A stretch of DNA of 64,000 nt from Deltaproteobacteria bacterium (GTDB lineage Bacteria > Myxococcota_A > UBA9042 > PHBI01 > JACKFB01): contig JACKFB010000020.1 of NCBI GenBank assembly GCA_020632695.1, positions 22,192-86,191 on the forward strand. Direction: 5' to 3'. Positions 35,317-43,270 of the stretch are shown here, one piece after another (within the stretch, counting starts at the first letter, position 1; the number at the start of each line of letters is the position of its first letter). A program made the translations under genes and the position numbers. The notes under the pieces were generated by a model. It ran no database searches. It was not told where the DNA came from and worked only from the letters and a program-made list of their open reading frames with translations.

Positions 35317-36000
35317 TCAGACGCCGTGGACCTCGGTGCCCCAGATGACCTTGTGGATCTGGAGGTTGAGCCGCGCCGGCACGCGATCCTCGCGCATCCA
35401 CGCGACCAGCTCCGCCGGGTCCAGGCCCGGATGGATGGGCGAGAAGAGCACCGCCTGAACGCGCTCGGCCAGGCCGTGCTCGGCGACGAAGTGCCGCGCC
35501 CAGTCGTAGTCCGCGCGGTCGCAGAGCACGAACTTCACCTCGTCGTGCGGGCGGAGCAGCGCCAGGTTCGGATAGTGGAAGTGGCTCTTCAGGAAGCGGC
35601 GGGAGGTGGCGAAGTCGGGCGGGCTCTCCGGCCGCCGGAGCGCGCCGGGGGTCTTCACGTCGACGATGCGTACCACTCCCTCGGGCACCCGGCCCAGGGG
35701 GATGACGCCGTTGGTCTCCAGCAGCACGCGGTAGCCCAGGCCTAGCAGCCGCTCCATCAGCTCGGGCAGGTCGGGCTGCAGCATCGGCTCGCCGCCGGTC
35801 AGGCAGCACAGCCGCACGCCCGTCTGCTCCAACCACGCGACGACCTCGTCCTGCGAGGCGTCGGCTCCCTCGTAGAACGCGTACTCGGTGTCGCAATATC
35901 CGCAGCGGATGTTGCACGCCGTGAAGCGCACGAAGGCGCAGAGGCGGCCCGCGTCGAGACCTTCCCCTTGCACGCTCAGGAACTTCTCGTTGACGCGCAT
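35317..36000 (-). CDS. queE: 7-carboxy-7-deazaguanine synthase QueE
   Basis: A 227-residue radical SAM protein with FLSVQGEGLDAGRLCAFVR at the start and the cluster motif CNIRCGYCD, the CxxxCxxC that binds the 4Fe-4S cluster. CLTGGEPMLQPDL (GGE for SAM) and LLETNGVIPL follow. QueE makes the 7-deazaguanine ring of queuosine tRNA modification. No other queuosine genes are in the window. The ATG at 36000 has a TAAGTG -10 box seven bases upstream and no ribosome site, so the mRNA is probably leaderless. It is divergent from the outer-membrane protein gene. Confidence 0.93.
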   Translation of the reverse strand: MRVNEKFLSVQGEGLDAGRLCAFVRFTACNIRCGYCDTEYAFYEGADASQDEVVAWLEQTGVRLCCLTGGEPMLQPDLPELMERLLGLGYRVLLETNGVIPLGRVPEGVVRIVDVKTPGALRRPESPPDFATSRRFLKSHFHYPNLALLRPHDEVKFVLCDRADYDWARHFVAEHGLAERVQAVLFSPIHPGLDPAELVAWMREDRVPARLNLQIHKVIWGTEVHGV

Positions 36001-36007
36001 GGCCGCT

Positions 36008-36043
36008 CACTTACTTGACCCGATGCGGGCGAGCAAGGATGAA
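36008..36043. promoter_or_regulatory. Overlapping divergent promoters: queE and outer-membrane gene
   Basis: Minus strand: TTGCTC (plus 36031-36036), 17 bases, TAAGTG (36008-36013), ending seven bases before the queE ATG. Plus strand: TTGACC (36015-36020), 17 bases, GATGAA (36038-36043). The two promoters interleave, so RNA polymerase binding at one should exclude the other. Confidence 0.5.
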
Positions 36044-36071
36044 GTAGGCCTCGATGGAGGTTGGAGTGTCC

Positions 36072-37697
36072 ATGCGTTCGCGCCCCCCGGTGGCCCTCAC
36101 GGCCGCGCTGGTACTGACCGCGGCGCTGCTGGGCGCGCCGGCCAGGGTGGGGGCGAGGACTCAGGGCGACGGCAGCTTCGACCCGCCGCCGGCGGCGGGC
36201 GAGGTGGAGCCCGGGCGCCCCGACGACGCCCTGGAGCCCGGCGGCAGGCAGGAGGACGTGGAGCCTCGCCCGGGCATCGACCAGGGGGACAGCGACCCCG
36301 AGGTGGTCCCGCTGGGCGAGGAGGGGTCGGACATCATACCGCGGCAGGACGCCCTGCCGCCGGAGGGGCGCGCCGACCGCCCCAGCCTGCCACGGGTCGG
36401 CGTGGACGTGCTCTATCCGGGAGCCGGCGTGGTGGGGCAGGGCACGGCGATGATCTCGCTCAACGAGGCGGGCGAGGATCTCTACCTCTTCCTCAACATG
36501 CGCGCGGTCTTCGTCGGTCGGAACTGGGCCTTCGGCCCGCGCCTGCCGCTGCGCCTGCGTCTGGTCGACCACGCGCCCCGCACCGCGTCGGTCATCCGCA
36601 AGGAGGACTGGGACGAGATCAGCGACTTCGCCCGGCTGCTCGCCTTCTTCCAGGTCGGGCACCCCGGCGAGCCCTACTTCCTGCGCTTCGGCGAGCTCCC
36701 TGGCGTCACCATCGGCCACGGCACGATGGTCAACCGCTACTTCAACACCATCGACATCGACCACTACCAGGGCGGCATCTACGCCTACGTCGACCCCGGC
36801 ATCATCGGCGCCGAGCTGCTCCTCGACAACGTCTTCGACCCCGACATCTTCGCCGTGCGCGCCTTCCTCCGGCCGATGAACCCTCTGCGCGGGCTGCCCT
36901 ACGCGCTCAGGAAGCTGAAGATCGCCGTCACCGCCGGCGGCGACTTCCAGGCCCCCACCGAGGTCGCCCACGACGCCGACGGCGGCATCCTCACCGACGA
37001 CGACTTCCACCCGCGCATCCTCAGCACCTCGGCCATGCCGTTTTTCGGCCTGGATCTCGAACTGCCGTTGGTCAGCAGGCCCCACGCCGACTTCGTGCCC
37101 TACGTCGACCTCAACAGCATCGACGTCCAGGGCGCCGGCGTGCACATCGGCGCCTACCTGACCTTCCGCTTCGACGCGTTGAAGGAGTGGCGCCTGCGCC
37201 TGGAGTATCGCTACTCGGGCAGCCACTACGAGCCCGACTACATCAACCCCTTCTACGAGATCCAGCGCGTGAGCTACCGCCGCGACGGGCGCACCAAGCT
37301 CGCCTGGCTGCGCGACGGCGGTCCCGGGGTCGGGCGCAGCGGTTTCTACGGCGAGACCGAGTTCCGCTGGTCGGGGATGATGAACTACACCCTGGTGTTC
37401 GCGAACGACCAGGGGCCGGACAACACCGACCTCATGATGAAGCTGGAGCTGCCGCACCTCGGTCCCATCCGACTTGGCCTCTTCTTCGCGCGTCTCGACT
37501 TCGACGGCATCCGCGACTTCTTCGGCGCCAACGATACGGTGTTCGCCGCCAGCATCCGCTATAACTTCCTCGACCGGTTCTACGTCCGGTTCCGGCTGGT
37601 GAACGATTGGTGGTTGGAACACACCGAGAGCGGCAGCTCGCAGTACCGCACCAAGACGGACTTCGACTTCGGGTTCGGGCTGATCATCCGCCTGTGA
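36072..37697 (+). CDS. Outer-membrane beta-barrel protein, unknown specificity
   Basis: A 541-residue exported protein: signal MRSRPPVALTAALVLTAALLGAPARVGA, a ~90-residue Pro/Glu/Asp-rich linker, then a barrel of alternating strands (LYLFLNMRAVFVGRNWAFGPRL..., LRLEYRYSGSHYEPDY, MMNYTLVFANDQ, PIRLGLFFARLDF, FYVRFRLVNDWW) ending FGFGLIIRL, a normal barrel end. I do not recognise a family. The ATG at 36072 has GGAG five bases upstream and gives the cleaner signal; 36054 is possible. Its last codons overlap the next lipoprotein gene by GTGA, so the two are likely partners. Confidence 0.7.
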   Translation: MRSRPPVALTAALVLTAALLGAPARVGARTQGDGSFDPPPAAGEVEPGRPDDALEPGGRQEDVEPRPGIDQGDSDPEVVPLGEEGSDIIPRQDALPPEGRADRPSLPRVGVDVLYPGAGVVGQGTAMISLNEAGEDLYLFLNMRAVFVGRNWAFGPRLPLRLRLVDHAPRTASVIRKEDWDEISDFARLLAFFQVGHPGEPYFLRFGELPGVTIGHGTMVNRYFNTIDIDHYQGGIYAYVDPGIIGAELLLDNVFDPDIFAVRAFLRPMNPLRGLPYALRKLKIAVTAGGDFQAPTEVAHDADGGILTDDDFHPRILSTSAMPFFGLDLELPLVSRPHADFVPYVDLNSIDVQGAGVHIGAYLTFRFDALKEWRLRLEYRYSGSHYEPDYINPFYEIQRVSYRRDGRTKLAWLRDGGPGVGRSGFYGETEFRWSGMMNYTLVFANDQGPDNTDLMMKLELPHLGPIRLGLFFARLDFDGIRDFFGANDTVFAASIRYNFLDRFYVRFRLVNDWWLEHTESGSSQYRTKTDFDFGFGLIIRL

Positions 37698-38587
37698 GCC
37701 GCTGGCTCCTCGCGCTCCTGCTGGCGCTCGCGTCCGGCGCCTGCGGCGGCGCGTCCACCGAGGCGTCCCTCGGCGCGGGCGAGGGCGAGAGCTGTGCGCC
37801 CCAGCTCCCCTGCGCCGGCGACCTGCTCTGCGTGGACGGGCTGTGCCGGGTGCGCGCGCCCGGCCCCGACGCCAGGGCGACGCCGGACTCCCCGCCGCCT
37901 CTCCCCGACGGCCTCTGGGATGATCTCCCCGACGTCGCGGCGCCGGACCAGGACGTCGACGAGCCCCTCGACGCCGCCGACGCCGATGCGGCGGAGACCA
38001 TCGGCCCTCCCGAGGACGCCGTCGACGCCGAGGTGGACGACACCGACGCGGGCCCCACCGGCGACGCCATCGTGCTGGTCTTCAGCGAGGACGAGGCCGG
38101 CATGAACCCGGCCGACACCAGCCTCACCCTGGACGACGGTCAGGGCTGGGTCACCGAGCTGACGGTGCCCTTCTCCGGGCAGATCGTCGGCATGCAGGCC
38201 CTGCTGGTCAACGCGTTCGGCCCGGACTCCTGCGCGCGCTTCTGGCCGGCGGTGTGGCTGCCCCAGCCCGACGGCGCCTTCGCCGACACCCCCACCTGGC
38301 AGTCCCCCCAGTCCATCGCCCTGGTCGGCGGCCCCAAGCCCATCGTGTTCTTCCTGGCCGAGAGCGTGCCGTCCTCCGCGGGACGCATCCGCATCGGGCT
38401 CATTCGCGAGGGGATCTGCGAGATCGGGGCCCCCACCATGCCGGTGCTGCGCAGCGACGACTCCGGCGACCTCTCGCGCACCTGGCTCTGGGTGCCCGAC
38501 GCCGCGGGCAGCCCGTGGATCGACGGCGAGGACCTGGGGATCGAGGGCCGGTGGGGCCTGGCCGTGCTCATCGAGGTGGTGCTCTGA
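37694..38587 (+). CDS. Lipoprotein with Asp-rich linker, unknown function
   Basis: A 297-residue lipoprotein. The start GTG at 37694 overlaps the preceding stop (GTGA). Signal VSRWLLALLLALASGAC gives Cys17. A short Cys-rich segment (CAPQLPCAGDLLCVDGLC) and a ~75-residue Asp/Ala/Pro linker follow, then a ~170-residue beta-rich domain (WVTELTVPFSGQIVGMQALLVNAFG, GRIRIGLIREGICEIG). It is probably surface- or periplasm-exposed and works with the barrel encoded just before it. Confidence 0.7.
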   Translation: MSRWLLALLLALASGACGGASTEASLGAGEGESCAPQLPCAGDLLCVDGLCRVRAPGPDARATPDSPPPLPDGLWDDLPDVAAPDQDVDEPLDAADADAAETIGPPEDAVDAEVDDTDAGPTGDAIVLVFSEDEAGMNPADTSLTLDDGQGWVTELTVPFSGQIVGMQALLVNAFGPDSCARFWPAVWLPQPDGAFADTPTWQSPQSIALVGGPKPIVFFLAESVPSSAGRIRIGLIREGICEIGAPTMPVLRSDDSGDLSRTWLWVPDAAGSPWIDGEDLGIEGRWGLAVLIEVVL

Positions 38588-38628
38588 GCGGGGACGGCGC
38601 CTGACCCCGTGGCCAGCGCCGGACCGCG

Positions 38629-39429
38629 TCAGCTCCGCTTCTTGCCGCGCGTCAGCAGGCGCGAGAGCAGGCCCGGTCCGGTCTGACGGGACTTGGCCTG
38701 CTTGCCCGAGCGCATCCGGATCAGCCGCATCTCGCGCTGGGCGTCCACGTGGTTGGCGTCGATGTAGAGCACCCGCTCCAGCTCGTCCTGGCAGCGCTCC
38801 ATGTCGCCGGCGGTCTTGTAGTAGAGCGCCATGTAGTAGTGGACCTGGGCGTTGTCCTCGTCGATGGCCAGCGCGCGCTCCCAGGCCTTGCGCGCCTCCT
38901 CGAGCCGCTCGCTGGCCGGACGCTCGTCGACGTTCTGGAAGATCGCCCAGCCCAGGCTGGTCCAGTACTTCGCGCTGCCCGGTACCCCCACCACGGCCTG
39001 CTTGAGCAGCCGCTCGGCCTCACCGTAGGAGCGCTTGGTGAGCAGCACGCTGCCCTTGTGGAACGCGATCTTCCCGGCCTCCTCGTTGTTGCGAGACTTG
39101 GGCGCCGAGCGCTCGCCCAGCCCGCCGGGGATGACCGGTCGCAGGTCGCCGCGGAGGTAGCGCGCGCGGTCCTGCACGTTCGACAGCACGTCCTTCGCTT
39201 CGGTCGCGAACTGGAAGATGGCCCGCGCCACGTCACGCAGATCCTCGAGCCCATGGCGCGACATGGTGTCGGGGTGGATGCGCTTGGCGAGCTGGAAATA
39301 GGCCTGCTGCACCAGGGGCGCGGGCGTCTCGCGGCTGAGCCCCAGCACGGCGAAGTAGTCGCCGTCGCGCACGGCCTCGAGGCGCTCCTCGATCAGCTTG
39401 CGGACCTCATCCACCTCGGGCGTCGCCAT
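38629..39429 (-). CDS. J-domain protein with TPR repeats
   Basis: A 266-residue cytoplasmic protein. Residues ~20-85 are a DnaJ-like J domain: GDYFAVLGLSRETPAPLVQQAYFQLAKRIHPDTM, including the HPD tripeptide that stimulates DnaK. Residues ~115-235 hold about three TPR units (GSVLLTKRSYGEAERLLKQAVV, ALAIDEDNAQVHYYMALYY, VLYIDANHVDAQ). No Gly/Phe or zinc domains, so it is a J-domain protein with a dedicated client. The ATG at 39429 has GGAGG six bases upstream and an extended -10 box upstream (39458-39463, TGCTATGTT on the minus strand). Confidence 0.85.
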   Translation of the reverse strand: MATPEVDEVRKLIEERLEAVRDGDYFAVLGLSRETPAPLVQQAYFQLAKRIHPDTMSRHGLEDLRDVARAIFQFATEAKDVLSNVQDRARYLRGDLRPVIPGGLGERSAPKSRNNEEAGKIAFHKGSVLLTKRSYGEAERLLKQAVVGVPGSAKYWTSLGWAIFQNVDERPASERLEEARKAWERALAIDEDNAQVHYYMALYYKTAGDMERCQDELERVLYIDANHVDAQREMRLIRMRSGKQAKSRQTGPGLLSRLLTRGKKRS

Positions 39430-39598
39430 CCAGCCTCCGCAACGGTTACGTCCTGCCAACATAGCAGTCGCGCGCGCCCGCGGCCAGTCCCGTAAGCTGA
39501 GGGGCTGAGGCGTCTCCGACGCCGCGCGGCCAGCCGCCCCGCGAGGCCGCCGGCGCGCTGCTTTCGTCGACCCGGGCGCCCGTGGTATCGAGCCTCTC

Positions 39599-41527
39599 AT
39601 GAACGCACGGCGTCGCGGGGGCAGTTCGGGGCTCGGGCGCGCGGCGCTCGGCGGCCTGTTGTGGTGGGTGGCGTCGGCGCTGACGGGCGCGTGCGAGACG
39701 CCCCAGTCGGGCTCCTCCTCCACGGTGCTCCCGGAGCTGCGCGTCGAGTCGGCCGCGCCGAAGCCCGTCCTGCCGGGCACGCGGCTGCGCGTCCGCGGCG
39801 CCGGGTTCGTGGGGCCCGAGGTCGCCAGCTTCCGCGTCCGCCTCGAGGGCACGCGGGGCGGGGTGCCGGTGCGCGTCGACCTGGAGCCGCTGGTCTTCGC
39901 CCCCGACGAGATGGTGCTGCCGGTGGATGCCAGCGTGGCGGCGGCGCTGGTCCGGGATGGCGAGCACTTCACCGGCGAGCTGGTCCTCGAGCGCACGCCG
40001 CGCCTGGCCGGTCCGGTGGACACCGTGCGCCTGGCGCTGGACTTCGACACCCGCACCACCCTCGAGCCACGGCTCGACGGCGCGGCGCCGCTGGAGCTGC
40101 GCCCCGGCTCCGCGCTCACCCTCAGCGGCGACGGCTTCCTGCACCCCGCCGAGGGCCTGTCCCTGGTCGCCTTCGACGGCGCCTTCACCACCGACGCCCC
40201 GGCGGTCGTCACCGAGATCCACGGCCTGCAGGTGCCCGCGGCGCCGCCCGATGCGCTCCGCCGCGACGCGCTGGAGCTCACCATGACCCCGGACATCTTC
40301 GGCGTGCGTCCGGGTACCTTCGTCGGCAGCCTCACGGTGCACAACGTCGCCAACACGCAGCCCGAGCCCCAGGTCTCGGCGCCGCTGAGCCCCGGGCCGC
40401 TGTCGCTGCGCCGTCCGGTCATCGACGCGCTCACGCCGCTGAGCGCCTCGCGCGGCCAGCGGGTCGAGGTCCAGGGCGACGGCCTGCTGCCGCCGGACGG
40501 GCTGCTCCAGGCCGGCACGCTCCTGGTCCTGGAGGGCCGCTTCACCCCCCGGCGCGGCGCCGCGCTCGACCTGACCGGCGTCAACGCCCTGGCGCTCTTC
40601 CCCGACGAGCACCCGGACAACCGCTCGGCCGCCTTCGTGCTGCGGGTGAGCACCGACACCGAGGGGCACCTCACCGGCCTGGGCCAGCAGGCGGGCGTGT
40701 TCGAGGGCGTGCTGACGCCGCTGGTCTTCTCGGGCAGCGACACGGTGCTCGGCGAGGGCATCGAGCTGACCTTCACCGTCGGCGCGCCTCGCCAGTGGGT
40801 GTGGCTGAACTTCCTTCCCACCTTCGACGACGCCCTGGCGCTCTTCGGGCTCGAGGCCGAGCGCGACGCGGTCATCGCCCGCATCCTCGCCGTCACCGCC
40901 CGGGACTACGCCGGCGTCAACGTGGCCTTCGCGACCACGCCGCCCGAGCAGTTCGACGAGTACGCCATCGTCGAGATCGGCGCCGAGGACCCCAACGGCA
41001 CGCACCTCTTCGGCCTGGACAACACCGCCGGCAAGGACGTGGGCAACCGACGCTTCGACGACGTGATCGGAGGCTTCAACGCCGACACGCGCGCCCGCGG
41101 GTTCGCGGCCTTCGGCGGCATCTTCCCGGCCGAGATGCTCTCGTTCTCGCCGCGGCTTGGCGACAGCCCGCTGACGTCGGCGCGCTTCGACGACATCTTC
41201 GGCGAGCTGGCGCCTCCGCTGGGCGGCGTCGCGGCGGGGCCCGGCGAGGCCCAGGCGGGCGGCGACCGCGGCCAGGTCATCGCCGAGGCGGTGCGGGTGC
41301 TCGGCAACCTCATCGGCAGCACCATCAGCCACGAGGTGGGCCACAGCCTGGGCCTGGCGGCCGTCGACGGCCTCTTCCACAACGCCGGCGACAACCCCGG
41401 CTGGCTGATGGACGCCGGCATCTTCCGCCCCTTCGAGGAGCGGGCCGAGCTCGACGGCCAGGGCCCGTCCTTCTTCTCGCCGAACAACCGTGACTACCTC
41501 GAACAGATCCTGCCGGAGTCGCCGTGA
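39599..41527 (+). CDS. Lipoprotein with Ig-like/TIG domains and a zinc-protease motif
   Basis: A 642-residue lipoprotein: signal ending WWVASALTGAC. Residues ~40-400 contain repeated IPT/TIG-like beta units (RVESAAPKPVLPGTRLRVRGAGF, LELRPGSALTLSGDGFL, PLSASRGQRVEVQGDGLL). The C-terminal ~200 residues include HEVGHSLGLA near residue 577, a zinc-binding HExxH followed by the Gly of metzincins; the usual third ligand at the +10 position is Ala here. A Met-turn-like NPGWLMDAG follows. It is probably a surface protease-like adhesin; activity is uncertain because of the missing ligand. A TATCGA box ends seven bases before the ATG. Its stop overlaps the next start by GTGA. Confidence 0.78.
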   Translation: MNARRRGGSSGLGRAALGGLLWWVASALTGACETPQSGSSSTVLPELRVESAAPKPVLPGTRLRVRGAGFVGPEVASFRVRLEGTRGGVPVRVDLEPLVFAPDEMVLPVDASVAAALVRDGEHFTGELVLERTPRLAGPVDTVRLALDFDTRTTLEPRLDGAAPLELRPGSALTLSGDGFLHPAEGLSLVAFDGAFTTDAPAVVTEIHGLQVPAAPPDALRRDALELTMTPDIFGVRPGTFVGSLTVHNVANTQPEPQVSAPLSPGPLSLRRPVIDALTPLSASRGQRVEVQGDGLLPPDGLLQAGTLLVLEGRFTPRRGAALDLTGVNALALFPDEHPDNRSAAFVLRVSTDTEGHLTGLGQQAGVFEGVLTPLVFSGSDTVLGEGIELTFTVGAPRQWVWLNFLPTFDDALALFGLEAERDAVIARILAVTARDYAGVNVAFATTPPEQFDEYAIVEIGAEDPNGTHLFGLDNTAGKDVGNRRFDDVIGGFNADTRARGFAAFGGIFPAEMLSFSPRLGDSPLTSARFDDIFGELAPPLGGVAAGPGEAQAGGDRGQVIAEAVRVLGNLIGSTISHEVGHSLGLAAVDGLFHNAGDNPGWLMDAGIFRPFEERAELDGQGPSFFSPNNRDYLEQILPESP

Positions 41528-42135
41528 GCTGGAAGCAACGCCGCGCGGGCCTACTGGGCCTCGCGCTCGCCCTGGGCGCGCTCTGCACCGCGTGCCGCCC
41601 GACGCCGCCCGCGCCGATGGAGGTGCGCCCCAGCCCCGCCGCGCCTGCCCCCGTCGACGCGCCGCCGGTGCCCGCCCCGGCCGCGCCCGACGTCACCCCC
41701 GCGCCCGCCGCCCAGGCCCAGGCCGACGCCGCGCCGCGCCCCTTCGAGACGCCGCGGGTGCTCTTCCACGTCCCCGGCGGCGACCTGCCGGTCATCGTCG
41801 AGGTCGCGGACACCCCCGACACGCTCGAGCGCGGGCTGATGTTCCGCGAGAGCCTGCCCGACGGCACCGGCATGATCTTCGTGTTCCCCAACCGCCGCGA
41901 CCGCTCCTTCTGGATGAAGAACACCTTGATCCCGCTCGACATGATCTACCTGGACGGGGACGCGGGCGCCTCCGAAGCGACCGTCGTGGGCGTCGTGGCC
42001 GACGCCGAGCCACAGACCCTGACCTCACGCCGCTGCGGCCGGCTCAGCCGCTGGGTCGTCGAGGTCCCCGGCGGCTACGCGGCGCAGCACGGCATCGCGC
42101 CGGGCGTCCGGGCCACCTTCGTCGACATGCCCTGA
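41524..42135 (+). CDS. DUF192 lipoprotein
   Basis: A 203-residue lipoprotein: signal LLGLALALGALCTAC, a Pro/Ala linker of ~50 residues, then a DUF192 domain (VEVADTPDTLERGLMFRESLPDGTGMIFVF, RDRSFWMKNTLIPLDMIYLD, ending VPGGYAAQHGIAPG). The WMKNT and GLMFR motifs are diagnostic. The domain's function is unknown. GTG 41524 overlaps the stop of the zinc-protease-like gene, so they are co-translated. Confidence 0.88.
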   Translation: MSWKQRRAGLLGLALALGALCTACRPTPPAPMEVRPSPAAPAPVDAPPVPAPAAPDVTPAPAAQAQADAAPRPFETPRVLFHVPGGDLPVIVEVADTPDTLERGLMFRESLPDGTGMIFVFPNRRDRSFWMKNTLIPLDMIYLDGDAGASEATVVGVVADAEPQTLTSRRCGRLSRWVVEVPGGYAAQHGIAPGVRATFVDMP

Positions 42136-42149
42136 CGGGGCGGGAAAAA

Positions 42150-42178
42150 TTGACGACCCCGGGGGCCCCTTCGACACT
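42150..42178 (+). promoter_or_regulatory. Promoter of zapA operon
   Basis: TTGACG (42150-42155), 17-base spacer, GACACT (42173-42178), 45 bases before the zapA ATG. The pattern closely resembles the promoter at 18493-18521. Confidence 0.5.
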
Positions 42179-42223
42179 CGCCGCGGTGCCGTCACGACGG
42201 CGCCTGGCGTTCGGGAGGCTTGG

Positions 42224-42499
42224 ATGGAGTCGCACCAGATCCTGCTGTCGGGGCGGAGCTTTCGCATCCGTTCGGAGGCGCAGCGCTCGCACCTCGAGAC
42301 GGTGGCGCGCTACGTGGACGCGCGCATCGAGAGCCTGGGCGACGGCAACCATCAGAACCCCTCCCAGGGCACCGTGCTGATGACCGCCTTCTCCATCGCC
42401 GACGAGCTGTTCCAGCTGCGACGTGAGCACGAGGCCCTGCGCGAGCAGATCCGGGCCCAGTCACGGGCCCTGTTGGAGCGCATCGCGCCGCCGGCGTGA
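42224..42499 (+). CDS. zapA: Cell division protein ZapA
   Basis: A 91-residue ZapA-family protein: ILLSGRSFRIRSEAQRSHLETVARYVDARI and a C-terminal coiled coil (ADELFQLRREHEALREQI). ZapA bundles FtsZ filaments at the division ring. The downstream 5-formyl-THF cyclo-ligase gene overlaps it by four bases. In enterobacteria 6S RNA lies between these two genes; here there is no room for it. Confidence 0.9.
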   Translation: MESHQILLSGRSFRIRSEAQRSHLETVARYVDARIESLGDGNHQNPSQGTVLMTAFSIADELFQLRREHEALREQIRAQSRALLERIAPPA

Positions 42500-43056
42500 C
42501 CGGCGAGAAGAGCGCGCTGCGTGCCTTCATGCGCCGCGCCCGGGGCGACCTGGACTCGGCGGCCCGCCGACGGGCGCACGAGGCCATCGGCCGTGAGATC
42601 CTGAGGGTCGCGACCGAACGCGGCGCCCGGGTGGTGGCGCTCTACGCGGCCACCGACGGCGAGGCGGACCCGGCGACGGCGGCCGACGCGCTGCTGGACG
42701 CCGGCTGCCGCCTGGTGTGGCCTCGGGTCGAAGGGCCCGGCGCCCTGGCCTTCCACGAGGCAGACCCGCGCGCGCTGGCCCCCGGTTTCCGTGGGATCCC
42801 CGAGCCGCCCGCCGGCGCGCCCGCCGTGCCGTGGGAGGCCGTCGACCTGGCCTTCGTCCCCGGGCTGGCCTTCACCGCGGACGGCGAGCGTCTGGGGCAG
42901 GGCGGCGGCTTCTACGACCGGCTGCTGGCCCGCGCGCCGCGCCCCTTCACCCTCGGCGTCGCCTACTGGTTGCAGCTGGTGGACACGCTGCCGGCCGAGC
43001 TGCACGACCGGGCCGTGGACGGGGTGCTGACCGAGCGCGGCGTCGTCCAGTCGTAG
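42496..43056 (+). CDS. ygfA: 5-formyltetrahydrofolate cyclo-ligase
   Basis: A 186-residue protein: KSALRAFMRRARGDLD at the N-terminus, VVALYAATDGEADP, LVWPRVEGPG, VDLAFVPGLAFTADGERLGQGGGFYDRLLA near residue 130-155, the conserved phosphate and folate loop. It converts 5-formyl-THF to methenyl-THF with ATP, salvaging folate. The GTG start at 42496 overlaps the zapA stop. Confidence 0.92.
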   Translation: MTGEKSALRAFMRRARGDLDSAARRRAHEAIGREILRVATERGARVVALYAATDGEADPATAADALLDAGCRLVWPRVEGPGALAFHEADPRALAPGFRGIPEPPAGAPAVPWEAVDLAFVPGLAFTADGERLGQGGGFYDRLLARAPRPFTLGVAYWLQLVDTLPAELHDRAVDGVLTERGVVQS

Positions 43057-43208
43057 CCGCCCGTAAGCCGCTGCGGTACTCCACGGCATGCAGGAGGTCT
43101 CCGGGCACGTGGGCAACTGCGCGGCCGGCGCCGGCGGGTCGCCGCGGGGGCGAGGGCCCTGCGGGCTCCGGTCGCCGGGAGGAGAGCGCGTGGCGTCCCG
43201 GTTCTCGA

Positions 43209-43237
43209 TGGACGGGCCGACCGCCGGCCGTGATAAT
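43209..43237 (+). promoter_or_regulatory. tyrS promoter
   Basis: TGGACG (43209-43214), 17 bases, GATAAT (43232-43237), one mismatch from consensus at the -10. It gives a leader of about 27 bases with GGAG ahead of the ATG at 43271. I see no T-box or other riboswitch structure in the 214-base gap. Confidence 0.55.
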
Positions 43238-43270
43238 GCCGCTCCCCTCGTGCACGGAGCAGGTGCCCCG

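Noticed and set aside
42136..42223. 6S RNA near zapA
   Set aside because: The 88-base gap is too short and is explained by a promoter and leader.
43057..43270. T-box or other riboswitch ahead of tyrS
   Set aside because: No T-box core sequence or stable antiterminator structure is visible; a plain promoter explains the gap.
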